Below, in pieces: positions 20,378 to 31,052 of a stretch of 64,000 bases of DNA (positions are counted from its first letter, which is position 1; every line of letters starts with the position of its first letter). The DNA is taken from the NCBI GenBank assembly GCA_014529385.2, contig CM043947.1, positions 98,490,036-98,554,035 on the forward strand. Reading direction: 5' to 3'. The stretch is from Adiantum capillus-veneris (taxonomy: Eukaryota; Streptophyta; Polypodiopsida; Polypodiales; Pteridaceae). The notes beneath the pieces were generated by a model that had not been told where the DNA came from, did not search any database, and saw only the letters and a program-made list of their open reading frames with translations. The position numbers and the translations under genes are program-made.

Positions 20378-20383
20378 CTAGAA

Positions 20384-21110
20384 ATGCAATCATATTGGGG
20401 AGACAAAGGCTCTGTATAGTGTATGGGCGGTCAACCCCATTCTCGTAGAACACTACCATCCTATATGGGAGAGCACGAAGCTAAGTCAGCTGTTATTGCA
20501 ATCCCATCACAGATCAGACTCTCTTCCAAGAATGTCATTGACTTTAAAGGGCTGATAGAAAATTTATCAGACACCTATGACCTATATGATAACGGTAGCA
20601 TAGTTGCTCAGAATAAGACCAAACATGTGGACTACTGTGGGAAAACGCTTACAAACATTTGGTGTAAAAAACACAATGACTCAATTCAAGGAAGGGATTA
20701 AAAAGCTTGAAATGCCTTAGCTAAATACTAGGCCACTGCCATTGAACAAGGTAGGGAAGTATTGTGAAGGAGAAAATGGGAACACTACTCTTCCTGTGGA
20801 ACTCCAAGGTATAAAAACCACGGCAATCCTTGAAAGTGGAGCTGGTGTTGCCATTGCAACAAAAGAGATCTGGAAACAATAGGGAAAACCAATAGTTAGG
20901 GCTACTAGGATGAAACTTCAACTTGCAGACGAACACATGGAAAATCCCATAGGATTGCTAGAAAAAGTAGTTGTTACTTTTTGTGGCATTGAATATGAGC
21001 ATACCTTTGCTATTGTTGACTTTGGCAAAAAGAACAACTATAACATTATTCTAGGAAGATCATTCATGCGACCATTGAAAATGGTTTAAAATTGGGGTCA
21101 TGACCATTTC
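20384..21110 (+). pseudogene. Gypsy-like aspartic protease relic
   Basis: After a poorly conserved lead (PSQIRLSSKNVIDFKGLIEN) the plus strand encodes TLPVELQGIKTTAILESGAG, then VAIATKEIW, and later EYEHTFAIVDFG and NYNIILGRSFMRPLKMV. This is the retropepsin pattern (hydrophobic-D-S/T-G-A ... hydrophobic-I-L-G). The catalytic Asp of the D-S-G-A motif is replaced by Glu (LESGAG) and a stop follows at 20879. No RT follows within the next 3 kb, so this is a truncated relic. Confidence 0.6.
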
Positions 21111-21392
21111 TTCTTTAGACATATGGAAACAACAACAAGAATATATCTTAAGGACCAGAGTTACAAGGACGGGAATCGAACCCCTCTGAAGGAATTTGAT
21201 TCTGTTACAATAGCAGGATCAAGACTTCCAGCATGGTTGGGTAAGCCTAAAGAATTGTGGATGTGTGGAGCTTCGCAATGCGGTAGCTTGAAATGAGAGA
21301 AGTGTATTTAAGAAAGTGCAATCAAAGATTATGATTATATCCCAGAACCATTTCTTGAAGAAGCATTAGAGATACTAGAATGGGAACACATC

Positions 21393-22490
21393 TTGGCTAC
21401 TCTGAATGTGTGTGCTATTCAGGACAGTCCAACAACAAAGTTTTGTTATAAATATGTCTTTGATGTCCTTTCTTACTTTGCAGAGAGTGTGATCCAGGAA
21501 AACAAAGACGAAGAAGAAGACAAGCTCTATGACTCCATAGAACACTTGGAGCTTCAAGAAGATGCTGACAATGGAAATACAGACCACCCAGCAGGTGACA
21601 TAAACAACATTTCAACTAATGCAAGATTTTATGGTTTTCCAGATCAAAGATATAGGAACCAATGTCACCGCTACAAGAATAAAGTGCATCAGATGTGGAT
21701 TCCAAAATCTTCGATGGCGACACAACTACAACAAGCATCCTCATACGTGGCTCCTATATAGAAAGAAAGGAATTAACCAAGAAGAAGACGGCCATGGCAA
21801 TGAGCGAACAATGCGCTAATCAATTGGCTAGAAAACTTCTCCCAGAAATTGCAATCTAAGAGCAAACAGATAATAACTTTCCGTAACCAGCAAAACCACC
21901 GAGGAAAAGTGCCAGATATCAACCTTGCTGAGGATAGTAGCGATAGTGATGATTCTTATGACATCCCCTACGAGGAACTCGGGTCATTTTTCATAACAAC
22001 CATAGAAAGACAAACAAAAAGAACACGCCAGAGCCAAAACGTTTGACAAATCTAGATACCAAAGAGCCAATTTGGCCAAAAAAAAGTATGGATCAAGAAG
22101 ATGAAGATCTTTGATGAAAAATCACAAGATCCACTGACACCAAAAGGAAATCACTCAAAAAATGTAAGAATGGCTAAGATAATCACAAAGTTGCAAGCTT
22201 TTGCAACACAGATTTGGGTTCCAAAAAAGTTGATTCAAGCACATAGAGGTCAGGAGTTTATTTGGATTTTAAAACGGTTCAAGTGTCAACTCCCAAAGTC
22301 TGAATCTTGTCCCCAACCAAGCATAAGGGCTGAAGCAAAGACCGCTGATGACTCATACAAAGACAAGATGGATCCCAAAGAAGTCTCTTCAGATACACAC
22401 AAAGCAAGGACAAGTATGGGTTCCCAAACAAGCATCATCAACAAAACAACCAGTAATCACAAAGAAGTGGGTTCCAAAGGAAACCAATAA
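21393..22490 (+). pseudogene. Downstream part of the gag-protease relic, repeated W-(V/I)-P-K motif
   Basis: Open stretches continue after the protease, including an acidic one (ENKDEEEDKLYDSIEHLELQ). Others carry a recurring W-(V/I)-P-K motif: HQMWIPKSS (about 21700), TQIWVPKKL (about 22216), VWVPKQA and KKWVPKET (about 22420-22480). They lie in different frames with intervening stops. No RT or integrase motif is seen. The repeated motif resembles spacer repeats found in some LTR-element polyproteins, but the family is not settled. Confidence 0.35.
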
Positions 22491-22499
22491 AACTACTAT

Positions 22500-24617
22500 C
22501 AATGCACCACTGCTTGAATTCTTTCAATTCCTCCTACGATTAAATATAGCTAGAAGAGAGCAACCCACTCACTTCACGACTGCATGCTACACAAGGCTTA
22601 TGGATCAAGAGATATAGTGAATGCATAGGAAAATATCAGAGGAAAAATAACCAAAGGCAACCAAAGAGGAAGTCCAAATCTCTTTACAACATTCAATCAA
22701 GCAAAAACACATGAGCTTCAAAGATGATCAATTTGCTTAGCATAGGAAGCCTGACCAGCAAATGCAATAAGTAAATTGCTTATACCCATATCTTACACAT
22801 CATAAATTTTTTCCATGCATTGACTGTGTATGCATAATAGGGCTACATTACAAGGCCTGCATTGGCACAATTAATTTTTGATTGCCCAAGCACAACACAT
22901 ACCCTTGGCGGTACCTTGTCTTCCAGGAGGACTCCAAATAGGAGGGGGGGAGGCATTCTCAATGCGGATCTGATATTATGAATATTAGAGGGAAATGTTT
23001 TGTGAGATGCATTGAATTTTTGCATTTGATTGTGATAATGTTTGACAAAAATCAGAGTATATACCCTCATAATATCGTTGCAAGAGGAGTATGGGGCAAA
23101 ATCCATATATGAGCCTCCAAGGACATGTGTACAATGTACATAGATTTTAGAATTCTATTTGAATGATTTTGATTTTTGTAGTTAATTTTTGGTTTTATTT
23201 AGTTATTTATTGAGATTTTCTTGAGAAAAACATGGCAAAAATCCATAATCCAAATGAAGAAAAGTCTGAAGAGATACTTGAGAAGTACAAAGAGAAGAAG
23301 GTACATGAAAACGAGGAAACTTTGCGAGGTATGTCTCAAAAGCCATATACACAATGCTATAATGTCAGAGGTAAGAAAAGAATGCTGATTAGTCTTCAAC
23401 AACAATATGAGGCCAAAAATGTATGAGAATGATCATAAAACTCCGAGATGGCCTATAAGGACAAAGAAAGTTTGAAAAGAGACTAAACAAAAGCACCCAT
23501 CAAGTGTAAAGTTGCCTATCAGACACCTTATGCGACTACACGGCCGTATATAGGAAGTATATCTTTATACTGTAAATCTTCTATCTTGTATGTGACTTTT
23601 AAGTTTTGTATGATTCTGGTATGGTTTGGTGAGTTTCCTTTGGTTTGTGTGTATGTGGGTTGGGTGGTGTAGTTGAGAGTAGTGAGATTCTTGATTTTGG
23701 TCTAGTTGCCCTTCCAAAGTGTTGTATGCGTGTAATGGTCTGAGCCCGACAAGCTATGGAGATTGCCTCCGTCCGCCTATCATGTCATCTGTGTCCTTGA
23801 TTGACATTATGTTGATCTAGGTAGCATTACATGCACTTTATAGGTGGTGTGATTCCCTCCCACAACATTGATGATTACACTATGGTTGGCACATGCCAAA
23901 GGATGTGTAGGTTTAGAGGGGGTTGATGTTGTGATGCTTCCTGTCCACCATGTGGAAAGAGAATTAAATAAGGTTTGTATCAATGTTCAAGGAAAGTGTA
24001 TTGTGGCTTAGTTATGAGCAAGTTTTTTTTTTTTTTTGGTGAAACAAAATATTTGTGGAATCCGGTGATTGAATGATATGGTAGACATGATAGTGGCTAT
24101 TGGGAAAAATGTCTTGCGTCACAATGCCCTGGTAGAAAAGTATGCCTAATGTGGTGCTTGGTCAATAAATATGTGAAATGGGGTGCACTTAAATTGCTCG
24201 AGTGGCTTAAAGTTATCTCTTGGAGTACATTGATGCAAGATATGCTTAATAGGAGTGCTTGCAAAGCTTTGCTATTGAAGCCTAGTCAATGTGAGAACAA
24301 CGGCTTAATGGGATTTTTGAAAAAGTGACATATTCAATTAATAAGGAGTTTTGTGTGAGGCTAAAGAAATCTCACAAGATAGAGACAAAGATGCAAGCAA
24401 GCAAAATAGAGCTATGTCGTTACAAGGCCAATCACATATTCCAATGTTGAAGCCTGATTAAAAGTCAACTCCACTCTTGGAAACTCAAACTTTCTTATCA
24501 CATTGGAGCCAAAATGTGTCTCAAGCACCTCAAGCACCAGAAGCTCTACAATCAAATTGGTAGTTATGGATCCCCACCTTTTGACATTGTTCTAACATTG
24601 TTCTAACATACTTGAAT
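22500..24617. other. Mostly non-coding stretch
   Basis: No conserved gene recognised. A purine-rich AGGAGGGGGGGAGGCA at 22936-22951 could be a polypurine tract of the upstream relic. An ATG-started 64-codon frame at 23232-23426 (MAKIHNPNEEKSEEILEKYK) is Lys/Glu-rich and of unknown status. A T-run lies at 24026-24039. GACATTGTTCTAACATTGTTCTAACATA just before the copia element contains a 12-bp duplication. Confidence 0.5.
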
Positions 24618-25469
24618 TGTTAAGGATGGAGCCTGATTTACCCTTGTAATTTTCTGTGGTAAAAGCGCACATTTGTAAGGCCCCCATTATGAGGAGAAGC
24701 CATCGTGCGTGAAAGAAAATCACTCACCGGAAACCAAAATTTTCACGGACAAGAATCAGGGGCAACTTTAAAGGCCTCGGGGGCGGAGGCCCCCGAGACT
24801 TTTTTTTTCGTCGGAATATTCTTATTCGCCGGAATACTCCGCCCTCGAGACTTTTTTTTCACCGGAATATTCTTTTTCGCCGGAATATTATGGCCGGACG
24901 GTGGCCGAAAAGTGGTCGGAAAACAACCGCTCGGTTGGCCGGTGGCCGGTAGTCAATGGCCGGTGGCCGGTGGTCGGAAGTCAATGGCCGGTGGGCGGTG
25001 GCCGGAAGTCAATGGCCGGTGGCCGAATTCAAAAGCGGACTTGTCTTCTCAAGGGCGGCCACATATGGGCGGATTGGAGGGTCCGATTTGGACTTATTCG
25101 CACAAGGGCGGCTACACATGGCTGTCTCTCATAAGAGAGGACAGCCCTTTTGACCTATAAAAAGAGGCCATTTCTACACACATTTCATAGTGTGAAGTTG
25201 ATGCAACAAGGTGAGTGTGAGGTGGTGAGAGTGAAGCAAGGCGGGAGCTCCATTAAGGGTATAATCCCTTTGTAAACTACTTCTTGTTTTGAAGTACTAA
25301 AGCCATTGAGTGGCTGCTTTCCCGTGGACGTAGCCCACATTGGGTGAACCACGTATATTGTGTGTACTCTCTCTCTCTCTCTACTCTATAATCTCGTGTA
25401 TATAAATCTATCTCTCTTCATTAAGTAATCTACTCAATTATCTATTTAGCTACGTCTTATTTCCTAACA
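24618..25469 (+). repeat. 5' LTR of the copia element
   Basis: 852 bp. U3 has a 9-bp-arm palindrome followed by T8 (24776-24806), CGCCGGAATATT repeats, and a GC-rich array built from AAGTCAATGGCCGGTGGCCG (about 24900-25030). TATA box at 25156, a short (CT)n near 25370, end at TTCCTAACA. Confidence 0.95.
25156..25162 (+). promoter_or_regulatory. LTR TATA box (copia family)
   Basis: TATAAAA follows CCTTTTGACC. The equivalent box is at 29968 in the 3' LTR and 36006 in the solo LTR, each in the context of a GG(C/A)C-rich leader. Confidence 0.7.
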
Positions 25470-25471
25470 AC

Positions 25472-25483
25472 TGGTATTAGAGC
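25472..25483 (+). other. tRNA-iMet primer binding site
   Basis: TGGTATTAGAGC starts two bases after the LTR. It differs by one base (C to T) from the standard plant TGGTATCAGAGC. Confidence 0.9.
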
Positions 25484-25542
25484 AAGGTTTGCTCGTAGCT
25501 AAATTATCTCAAGGAAAGGATTCCTTGAATTGAGTGGGAGTT

Positions 25543-26406
25543 ATGGCGGAGGAAGGGAAGCTCAAGATTGAGAAGTTCAACGGCAAAAACTACCAACATT
25601 GGAAGATGCAGATTGAAGACTATCTCTACCAGAAGGACCTCTATTTGGCACTAGGCGGTCTTGCGAAGAAGCCCGCAACAATGGCAGATGAAGCATGGAT
25701 TGTCCTTGATCGAAAGGCACTGGGAACAATCCGGTTAAGCTTGGTGTCAACGGTGGCCTTCAATGTTTCGGAGATGAAGACCACGGAGGACTTGATGAAG
25801 TCACTTGACGACTTCTACGAGAAACCATCGGCATCCAATAAGGTATTTCTTATGAAGCGCTTGTTCAATCTAAAGATGGCAGAGAATGGTTCAGTTGCAG
25901 AACACCTAAATGAATTTAACACAAACATAAGTCAACTTAGATCAGTGAAAATCAATTTCGATGAAGAAGTGCGAGCTCTCCTTATACTATCATCTCTACC
26001 GGATAGTTGGGACAACCTTGTGATGGCTGTAAGTAATTCTATCTCTGGCACAAATACTCTTAAGTTTGATGATGTTGTGGGTGTTCTCCTAAGCGAGGAA
26101 ATGCGAAGGAGAAGCACAGGAGAATCATCAAGTGCTGCACTATCAGTGGAAACAAGAGGAAGGCTTAAGGAGAGGTTCAAAAACCAAAAGGGTCGTGATC
26201 GCTCAAGGCGGAGCAAGTCACGCACAAAGTCAGTTCTTGAATGTTGGAACTGCGGCAAGAAGGGCCACGTCAAGAAGGATTGCTTGTCCAAGAAGAAGAA
26301 GGAGACAGAGTCTCAAGACAACAAGCCAACATCGGAGGCCAATGTGGTAGGTAAAGTAGAGCAAGATGCTCTAATTCTCTCATTAGACAATGTGTCTAAT
26401 TCCTAG
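25543..26406 (+). CDS. Copia gag (UBN2-type) with zinc knuckle
   Basis: The first ATG in frame is at 25543 (MAEEGKLKIEKFNGKNYQHW). The N-terminal block KFNGKNYQHWKMQIEDYLYQ and the later SLPDSWDNLVMAVSNS and LLSEEMRRRSTGES blocks are typical of Tnt1-like gag, which packages the element RNA. A zinc knuckle, CWNCGKKGHVKKDC, lies near residue 235. The frame stops at a TAG that stands where related elements have Trp, just before the protease, so gag is about 287 residues. It is intact as a gag protein, although it was part of a single polyprotein. Confidence 0.9.
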   Translation: MAEEGKLKIEKFNGKNYQHWKMQIEDYLYQKDLYLALGGLAKKPATMADEAWIVLDRKALGTIRLSLVSTVAFNVSEMKTTEDLMKSLDDFYEKPSASNKVFLMKRLFNLKMAENGSVAEHLNEFNTNISQLRSVKINFDEEVRALLILSSLPDSWDNLVMAVSNSISGTNTLKFDDVVGVLLSEEMRRRSTGESSSAALSVETRGRLKERFKNQKGRDRSRRSKSRTKSVLECWNCGKKGHVKKDCLSKKKKETESQDNKPTSEANVVGKVEQDALILSLDNVSNS

Positions 26407-27818
26407 ATAGTAGATTCCGGGGCTTCATTCCATGCGACACCACACAAGCAACATTTCCAAGACTACACCAAAGGTAATTTTGGGTATATATACTTGGGAG
26501 ATGATGAAGCTTGTGAGATTGTCGGCAAAGGTACAATTTCTGTCAAAACTGCTAACGGAAATGAATGGAAGCTTAAAGATGTTAGGCATGTTCCTTCTCT
26601 TCGCAAAAATTTGATCTCTACAGGACAATTGGACGATGAAGGTCACAACATTGCATTCGGAAACAAACGGTGGAAGATCTCAAAGGATCTTTGGTGGTTG
26701 CCAAGGGTGAAAAAGTCGGTACACTTTACTTGTGTATTGTTAGCACGCAACCTTCAGCTTGTGCAACAACTACAGAAGTTGACAGTGCGGTGTGGCACTA
26801 CTGACTTGGGCATATGAGTGCCAAAGGAATGCAAATCCTTCAAACAAAGAAGCTTCTACCAGGTTTGAAAGAAGTGGACTTAGAGTTCTATGAAGATTGT
26901 GTTTATGGTAAAAAAAAGAGGGTAAAATTTCAAAAATCAGGAAATGAAAGAAAAAATAAAAAACTTGAGTTGGTTCATTCTGATGTTTGGGGTCCTGCAA
27001 GTACACCATCACTTGGTGGCTCATTGTACTATGTAACATTCATAGACGATGCGACTAGAAAAACATGGGTTTATGTCATGAAGAATAAATCCGATGTATT
27101 TTCCATATTTCAAAGGTGGAAAGCCTTTGTGGAGAATGAAACAGGTACCGAGGTTAAATTCCTCAGATCCGACAATGGAGGCGAATATTGCAGCCAAGCT
27201 TTTGAAAGCTTTTGTGCTAGCAATGGCATTCGGAGGCAAAGGACAACCCCAAGGACACCTCAACAAAATGGGATTTCGGAAAGGATGAACAGTACAATCA
27301 TGGAACGAGCACGAAGCATGCGGCTACATGCAGGCCTATCGCTTGAGCTTTGGGCAGAAGCTGTAAGTACGTCTGTGTACTTAATCAATCGGTCACCCTC
27401 AACGGCATTGGATGGGGGAGTTCCAGAAGAGGCATGGACAGGTAAACCGGTGAATTATGCATTTCTCAAAGTGTTTGGGTGTGAGGCTTTCATGCACATA
27501 GATAGAAGCCTAAGATCAAAGTTAGATGCAAAGTCCAAAAAGTGTTTCTTCATTGGCTATGGAGAAGGAGACTTTGGGTATCGCCTATGGAATCCTGAAG
27601 ATGGTAAAATCTTAAGGAGTAGGGATGTAATTTTTAACGAACAAAATATGTACAAAGATTACTTGGAAAGAAAACAAACAAAAGAAACAGGTGATGAGTA
27701 CATGGAGCTTGAGGACGGTGAAGACTCAAGGATTGCAAACGGTGACAATGTGCAACAACGTCAACCAAATGAGGAGCCTCAACCTAGCTATTCCCCGATG
27801 ATCTACAAGAGCAAGTAG
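26407..27818 (+). pseudogene. Copia protease and integrase, broken
   Basis: Directly after the gag stop comes IVDSGASFHATPHKQHF (retropepsin D-S-G-A) and then DVRHVPSLRKNLISTGQLDD. A frameshift and a TGA near 26790-26800 interrupt the WHY(R)LGHMS pre-integrase block. Integrase follows: HSDVWGPASTPSLGG (first Asp), VKFLRSDNGGEYCS (second Asp), TPQQNGISERMN (Glu). The core ends with KVFGCEAFMHI and KCFFIGYGEGDFGYRLW. The catalytic D-D-E residues are all present. The frame ends at 27818, where a shift is needed to reach the STRASRPPERFVPSF linker before RT. Confidence 0.9.
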
Positions 27819-29427
27819 ACCTCCAGAAAGGTTTGTTCCTTCCTTCAACCATCTCTTGATCTCAGATTCTGGAGAGCCGGAATCATATGAAGAAGCTATG
27901 CAACATGAATCCAAAGAAGAATGGACGAAGAGCATGCAAGTGGAGATGGACTCACTACATCGCAACCAAACATGGGAGTTGGTTGAGTTGCCTAAAGGTA
28001 AGCGGGCACTTCAAAACAAATGGGTGTACAAGCTAAAGGAAGAAGAAGGTGGGAAGAAAAGGTACAAGTCTAAGCTTGTGGTAAAGGGTTTTTCTCAAAA
28101 GAAAGGTATTGACTTCAATGAAATATTTTCTCCTGTTGTAAAAATGAACTCAATTAGGCTTGTCTTAAGCCTTGTGGCTGCTCATGATCTAAATCTCGAG
28201 CAAATGGATGTAAATACGGCATTCCCTTACGGTCACTTAGAGGAGGAAATCTACATGCTTCAACCAAAGGGGTATGAAGTAAAAGGTAAGGAGGAAATGG
28301 TTTGCAGATTAAAGAAGAGCTTGTATGGTTTAAAGCAAGCATCAAGACAATGGTACTTGAAGTTTGATCGATGGATGTTGGATCATGGATTCACAAGATG
28401 CAACTCAGATCACTGCGTCTACACGAAGAATTTGGGAGATGGGAAATTCATCATCCTAATGTTGTATGTTGATGACATGTTGATTGCAAGTGCTAACATG
28501 TAGGACATCAAAGACCTAAAAGAGGAGCTGTCCAAATCTTTTTCAATGAAAGATTTAGGTGCTGCAAAGAGGATACTTGGTATGAAAATATCAAGGGACA
28601 GGACGAAGAAGACAATAAAGCTATCTCAAGAAGATTACATCAAGAAGGTACTAGAAAGGTTTGCAATGCAAAATGCAAAACCAGTTTCTACACCTTTGGC
28701 TGTTCATTTTAAACTAACGAAGGATATGTGTCCAAAGACACAAGAGGAGATAGACTATATGTCTAAAGTTCCATATGCTGCAGCGGTAGGTTCTCTAATG
28801 TATGCTATGGTCTGGACAAGGCCAGACATTGCACATGCAGTGGGAGTTGTGAGTAGGTTCATGGACAACCCAGGTAAAGAGCATTGGCAAGCTGTGAAGT
28901 GGATACTTAGGTATCTAAAAGCGACAACAACAAATGCTTTGTATTTTGGAGGAACTGATATTTTTCTAGAAGGGTATGCTGATGCAGATATGGCAGGTGA
29001 CAAAGATACTCGAAGGAGCACTACTGGCTATGTGTTCACGGTTGGAGGCACAGCAGTAAGCTGGGCTTCAAAGCTGCAGAAAGTGGTTTCACTTTCTACC
29101 ACGGAAGCAGAGTATGTAGCAATGACGGAGGCAAGCAAAGAAATTCTGTGGCTTCACAGATTCTTAGAAGAGCTTGGATTCAAACAAGACAATTGTGTCT
29201 TGTACAGTGATAGCCAAAGCGCTATCCATCTTGCGAAGAACTCAGCCTTTCATTCAAGGACAAAGCACATTGAGGTGAGATATCACTTCATACGCACTCT
29301 TTTGGAAGAGGGACAACTAAAGCTAGGAAAGGTGCATACAAGTGAAAATCCGGCAGACATGTTTACAAAGGTGGTCAACAAGGAGAAGTTGAGCTTTTGC
29401 TCATCTTCAATCGGCATTCAAGGATAA
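27819..29427 (+). pseudogene. Copia reverse transcriptase and RNase H, one stop
   Basis: The RT (RVT_2) starts in a linker at about 27819-27850 and shows WKWVYK-like NKWVYKLKEEEGGKKRY, KGFSQKKGIDFNEIFSPVVK, QMDVNTAFPYGHLEEEIYM (first catalytic Asp), KSLYGLKQASRQWYLKFD and ILMLYVDDMLIAS (YVDD). A TAG at 28501 interrupts the frame after ASANM. RNase H follows: GYADADMAGDKDTRRSTTGY, SLSTTEAEYVAMTEASKEIL, LYSDSQSAIHLAKNSAFHSR and TKHIEVRYHFIR, with its acidic residues in place. Apart from the single stop this half of pol looks young. Confidence 0.93.
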
Positions 29428-29487
29428 GAAGCCAGAATGGAAAGCAGTCAAAGGTTTGGTTTGGAGATCAGTTTCCAAGTGGGAGAT

Positions 29488-30285
29488 TGTTAAGTATGGA
29501 GCCTGATTTACCCTTGTAATTTTCTGTGGTAAAAGCGCACATTTGTAAGGCCCCCATTATGAGGAGAAGCCATCGTGCGTGAAGGAAAATCACTCACCGG
29601 AAACCAAAATTTTCACGGACAAGAATCAGGGGCAACTTTAAAGGCCTCGGGGGCGGAGGCCCCCGAGACTTTTTTATTCGCCGGAATATTCTTTTTCGCC
29701 GGAATATTATGGCCGGAAGGCGGCCGGAAAGTGGTCGGAAAACAATCGGTCGGTTGGCCGGTAGTCAATGGCCGATGGCCGGTGGTCGGAAGTCAATGGC
29801 CGGTGGCCGGTGGTTGGAAGTCAATGGCCGGTGGTCGAATTCAAAAGCGGACTTGTCTTCTCAAGGGCGGCCACACATGGGCGGATTGGAGGGTCCGATT
29901 TGGACTTATTCGCACAAGGGCGGCTACACATGGCTGTCTCTCATAAGAGAGGACAGCCCTTTTGGCCTATAAAAGGAGGCCATTTCTACACACATTTCAT
30001 AGTGTGAAGTTGATGTAACAAGGTGAGTGTGAGGTGGTGAGGGTGAAGCAAGGCGGGAGCTCCATTAAGGGTATAATCCCTTTGTAAACTACTTTTTGTT
30101 TTTAAGTACTAAAGCCATTGAGTGGCTGCTTTCCCGTGGACGTAGCCCACATTGGGTGAACCACGTATATCGTGTGTACTCTCTCTCTCTCTCTCTCTAC
30201 TCTATAATCTCGTGTATATAAATCTATCTCTCTCCATTAAGTAATCTACTTAATTATCTATTTAGCTACGTCTTATTTCCTAACA
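29488..30285 (+). repeat. 3' LTR of the copia element
   Basis: 798 bp. It lacks about 50 bp of the U3 repeat region that the 5' LTR has and carries a longer (CT)n (about 30180-30199). The GC palindrome recurs at 29646-29667. Confidence 0.95.
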
Positions 30286-30861
30286 ATTTGCACCACTGAT
30301 CTTAGTAGTACTGCTAGCCAAAGGTAGACCAAGGCCTTTCTGCTTTAAGTTAGATGATGATGTGCAACACTATTGTCACCTTGCTCACCATGAAAAGATA
30401 TAGATGTAAACAAATCAAAGAGAGTGGCAGAGAAATTATAGCAAATGTTCAAGCAGATGTCATAGCAACTCCTCTTTTGAGAAAATCTATGTTGGTTGCT
30501 CTGTTATTCTATCTTGCTCACAACACAGAGGTAGAGATGCAAGCAAGCAAGAAAGAACAAAAAAGATGTCAAGGCCGGTTGCATTCCCAATATTTAAGCC
30601 AATGTCAAATTAAAATATGAAATTTTGGATAGATGGTGGCGATGGAGAGAGAGAGGGAGAGACATAGAAAGAGGGAGGGAGCTATACAATATTTTAAATG
30701 GTGCCACTATGGTGCACATAAGTTATACATGTCGTTGTGACCCTATGAGCATATCCACAATGATCCTTCTTCCTCACCAATTTGCTACTATGCAATGTTC
30801 CTCCTTCCTTACCATGGTGGTGACCCTATGACATGAGTTATACATGTCATGGTGACCGTAT

Positions 30862-30910
30862 GATTGTTTCTCTATATAACTACTATTATTAGTTATATAG
30901 AGATACAATC
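30862..30910. repeat. 21-bp inverted repeat, 7-nt loop
   Basis: Arms 30862-30882 and 30890-30910 are reverse complements with one mismatch; the inner 14 bp (TCTCTATATAACTA) is perfect. The loop is CTATTAT. Confidence 0.9.
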
Positions 30911-31018
30911 AAATTTGATGCATATATCAAATATTGTCTACTGTAATGATTTGTGTTATAAAGTTGGAATATTTGAGAGGGAAGGATTGTGTTAAAAAAT
31001 GGACCCAATATTTTTTTT

Positions 31019-31052
31019 CCCTTGCCGCAGCAATGCACGGGTCACATACTAG
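31019..31052 (+). mobile_element. Possible Helitron 3' terminus
   Basis: A short hairpin (CCCTTGC at 31019, GCACGGG at 31035, one mismatch, 9-nt loop) is followed seven bases later by CTAG and then T. This matches the plant Helitron 3' end (hairpin, then CTRR, insertion before T). The 5' end is not established; TCTCTATATAACTACTATTA at 30869 is a candidate that would give a copy of only 184 bp, but it lacks the expected preceding A. Confidence 0.4.

Larger units (their letters stand above)
24618..30285 (+). mobile_element. Ty1/copia (Tnt1-like) retrotransposon, near full length
   Basis: Two LTRs (24618-25469 and 29488-30285) with TGTTA...TAACA ends flank a 4-kb interior. The left LTR is followed by a tRNA-iMet primer site and the right one is preceded by the polypurine tract AAGTGGGAGAT. 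Domain order is gag, protease, integrase, RT, RNase H, as in copia. Five lesions interrupt the polyprotein: TAG at 26404, a frameshift and TGA near 26790-26800, a shift near 27800, and TAG at 28501. Bases flanking the two ends do not match as a target duplication. Confidence 0.95.

Noticed and set aside
20384-21110. Protease relic as part of an endogenous pararetrovirus
   Set aside because: No RT, movement-protein or coat motifs in the surrounding 5 kb. A truncated gypsy-like element is the simpler reading.
24776-24806. GC hairpin followed by T8, like a bacterial terminator
   Set aside because: It lies in the U3 region of a plant LTR, where this termination mechanism does not operate. It is kept only as a palindrome.
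24713-25160. Open frames over the copia LTRs (151 and 123 codons)
   Set aside because: They cover U3 repeats and the TATA region and vary between LTR copies through indels, so they are not coding.
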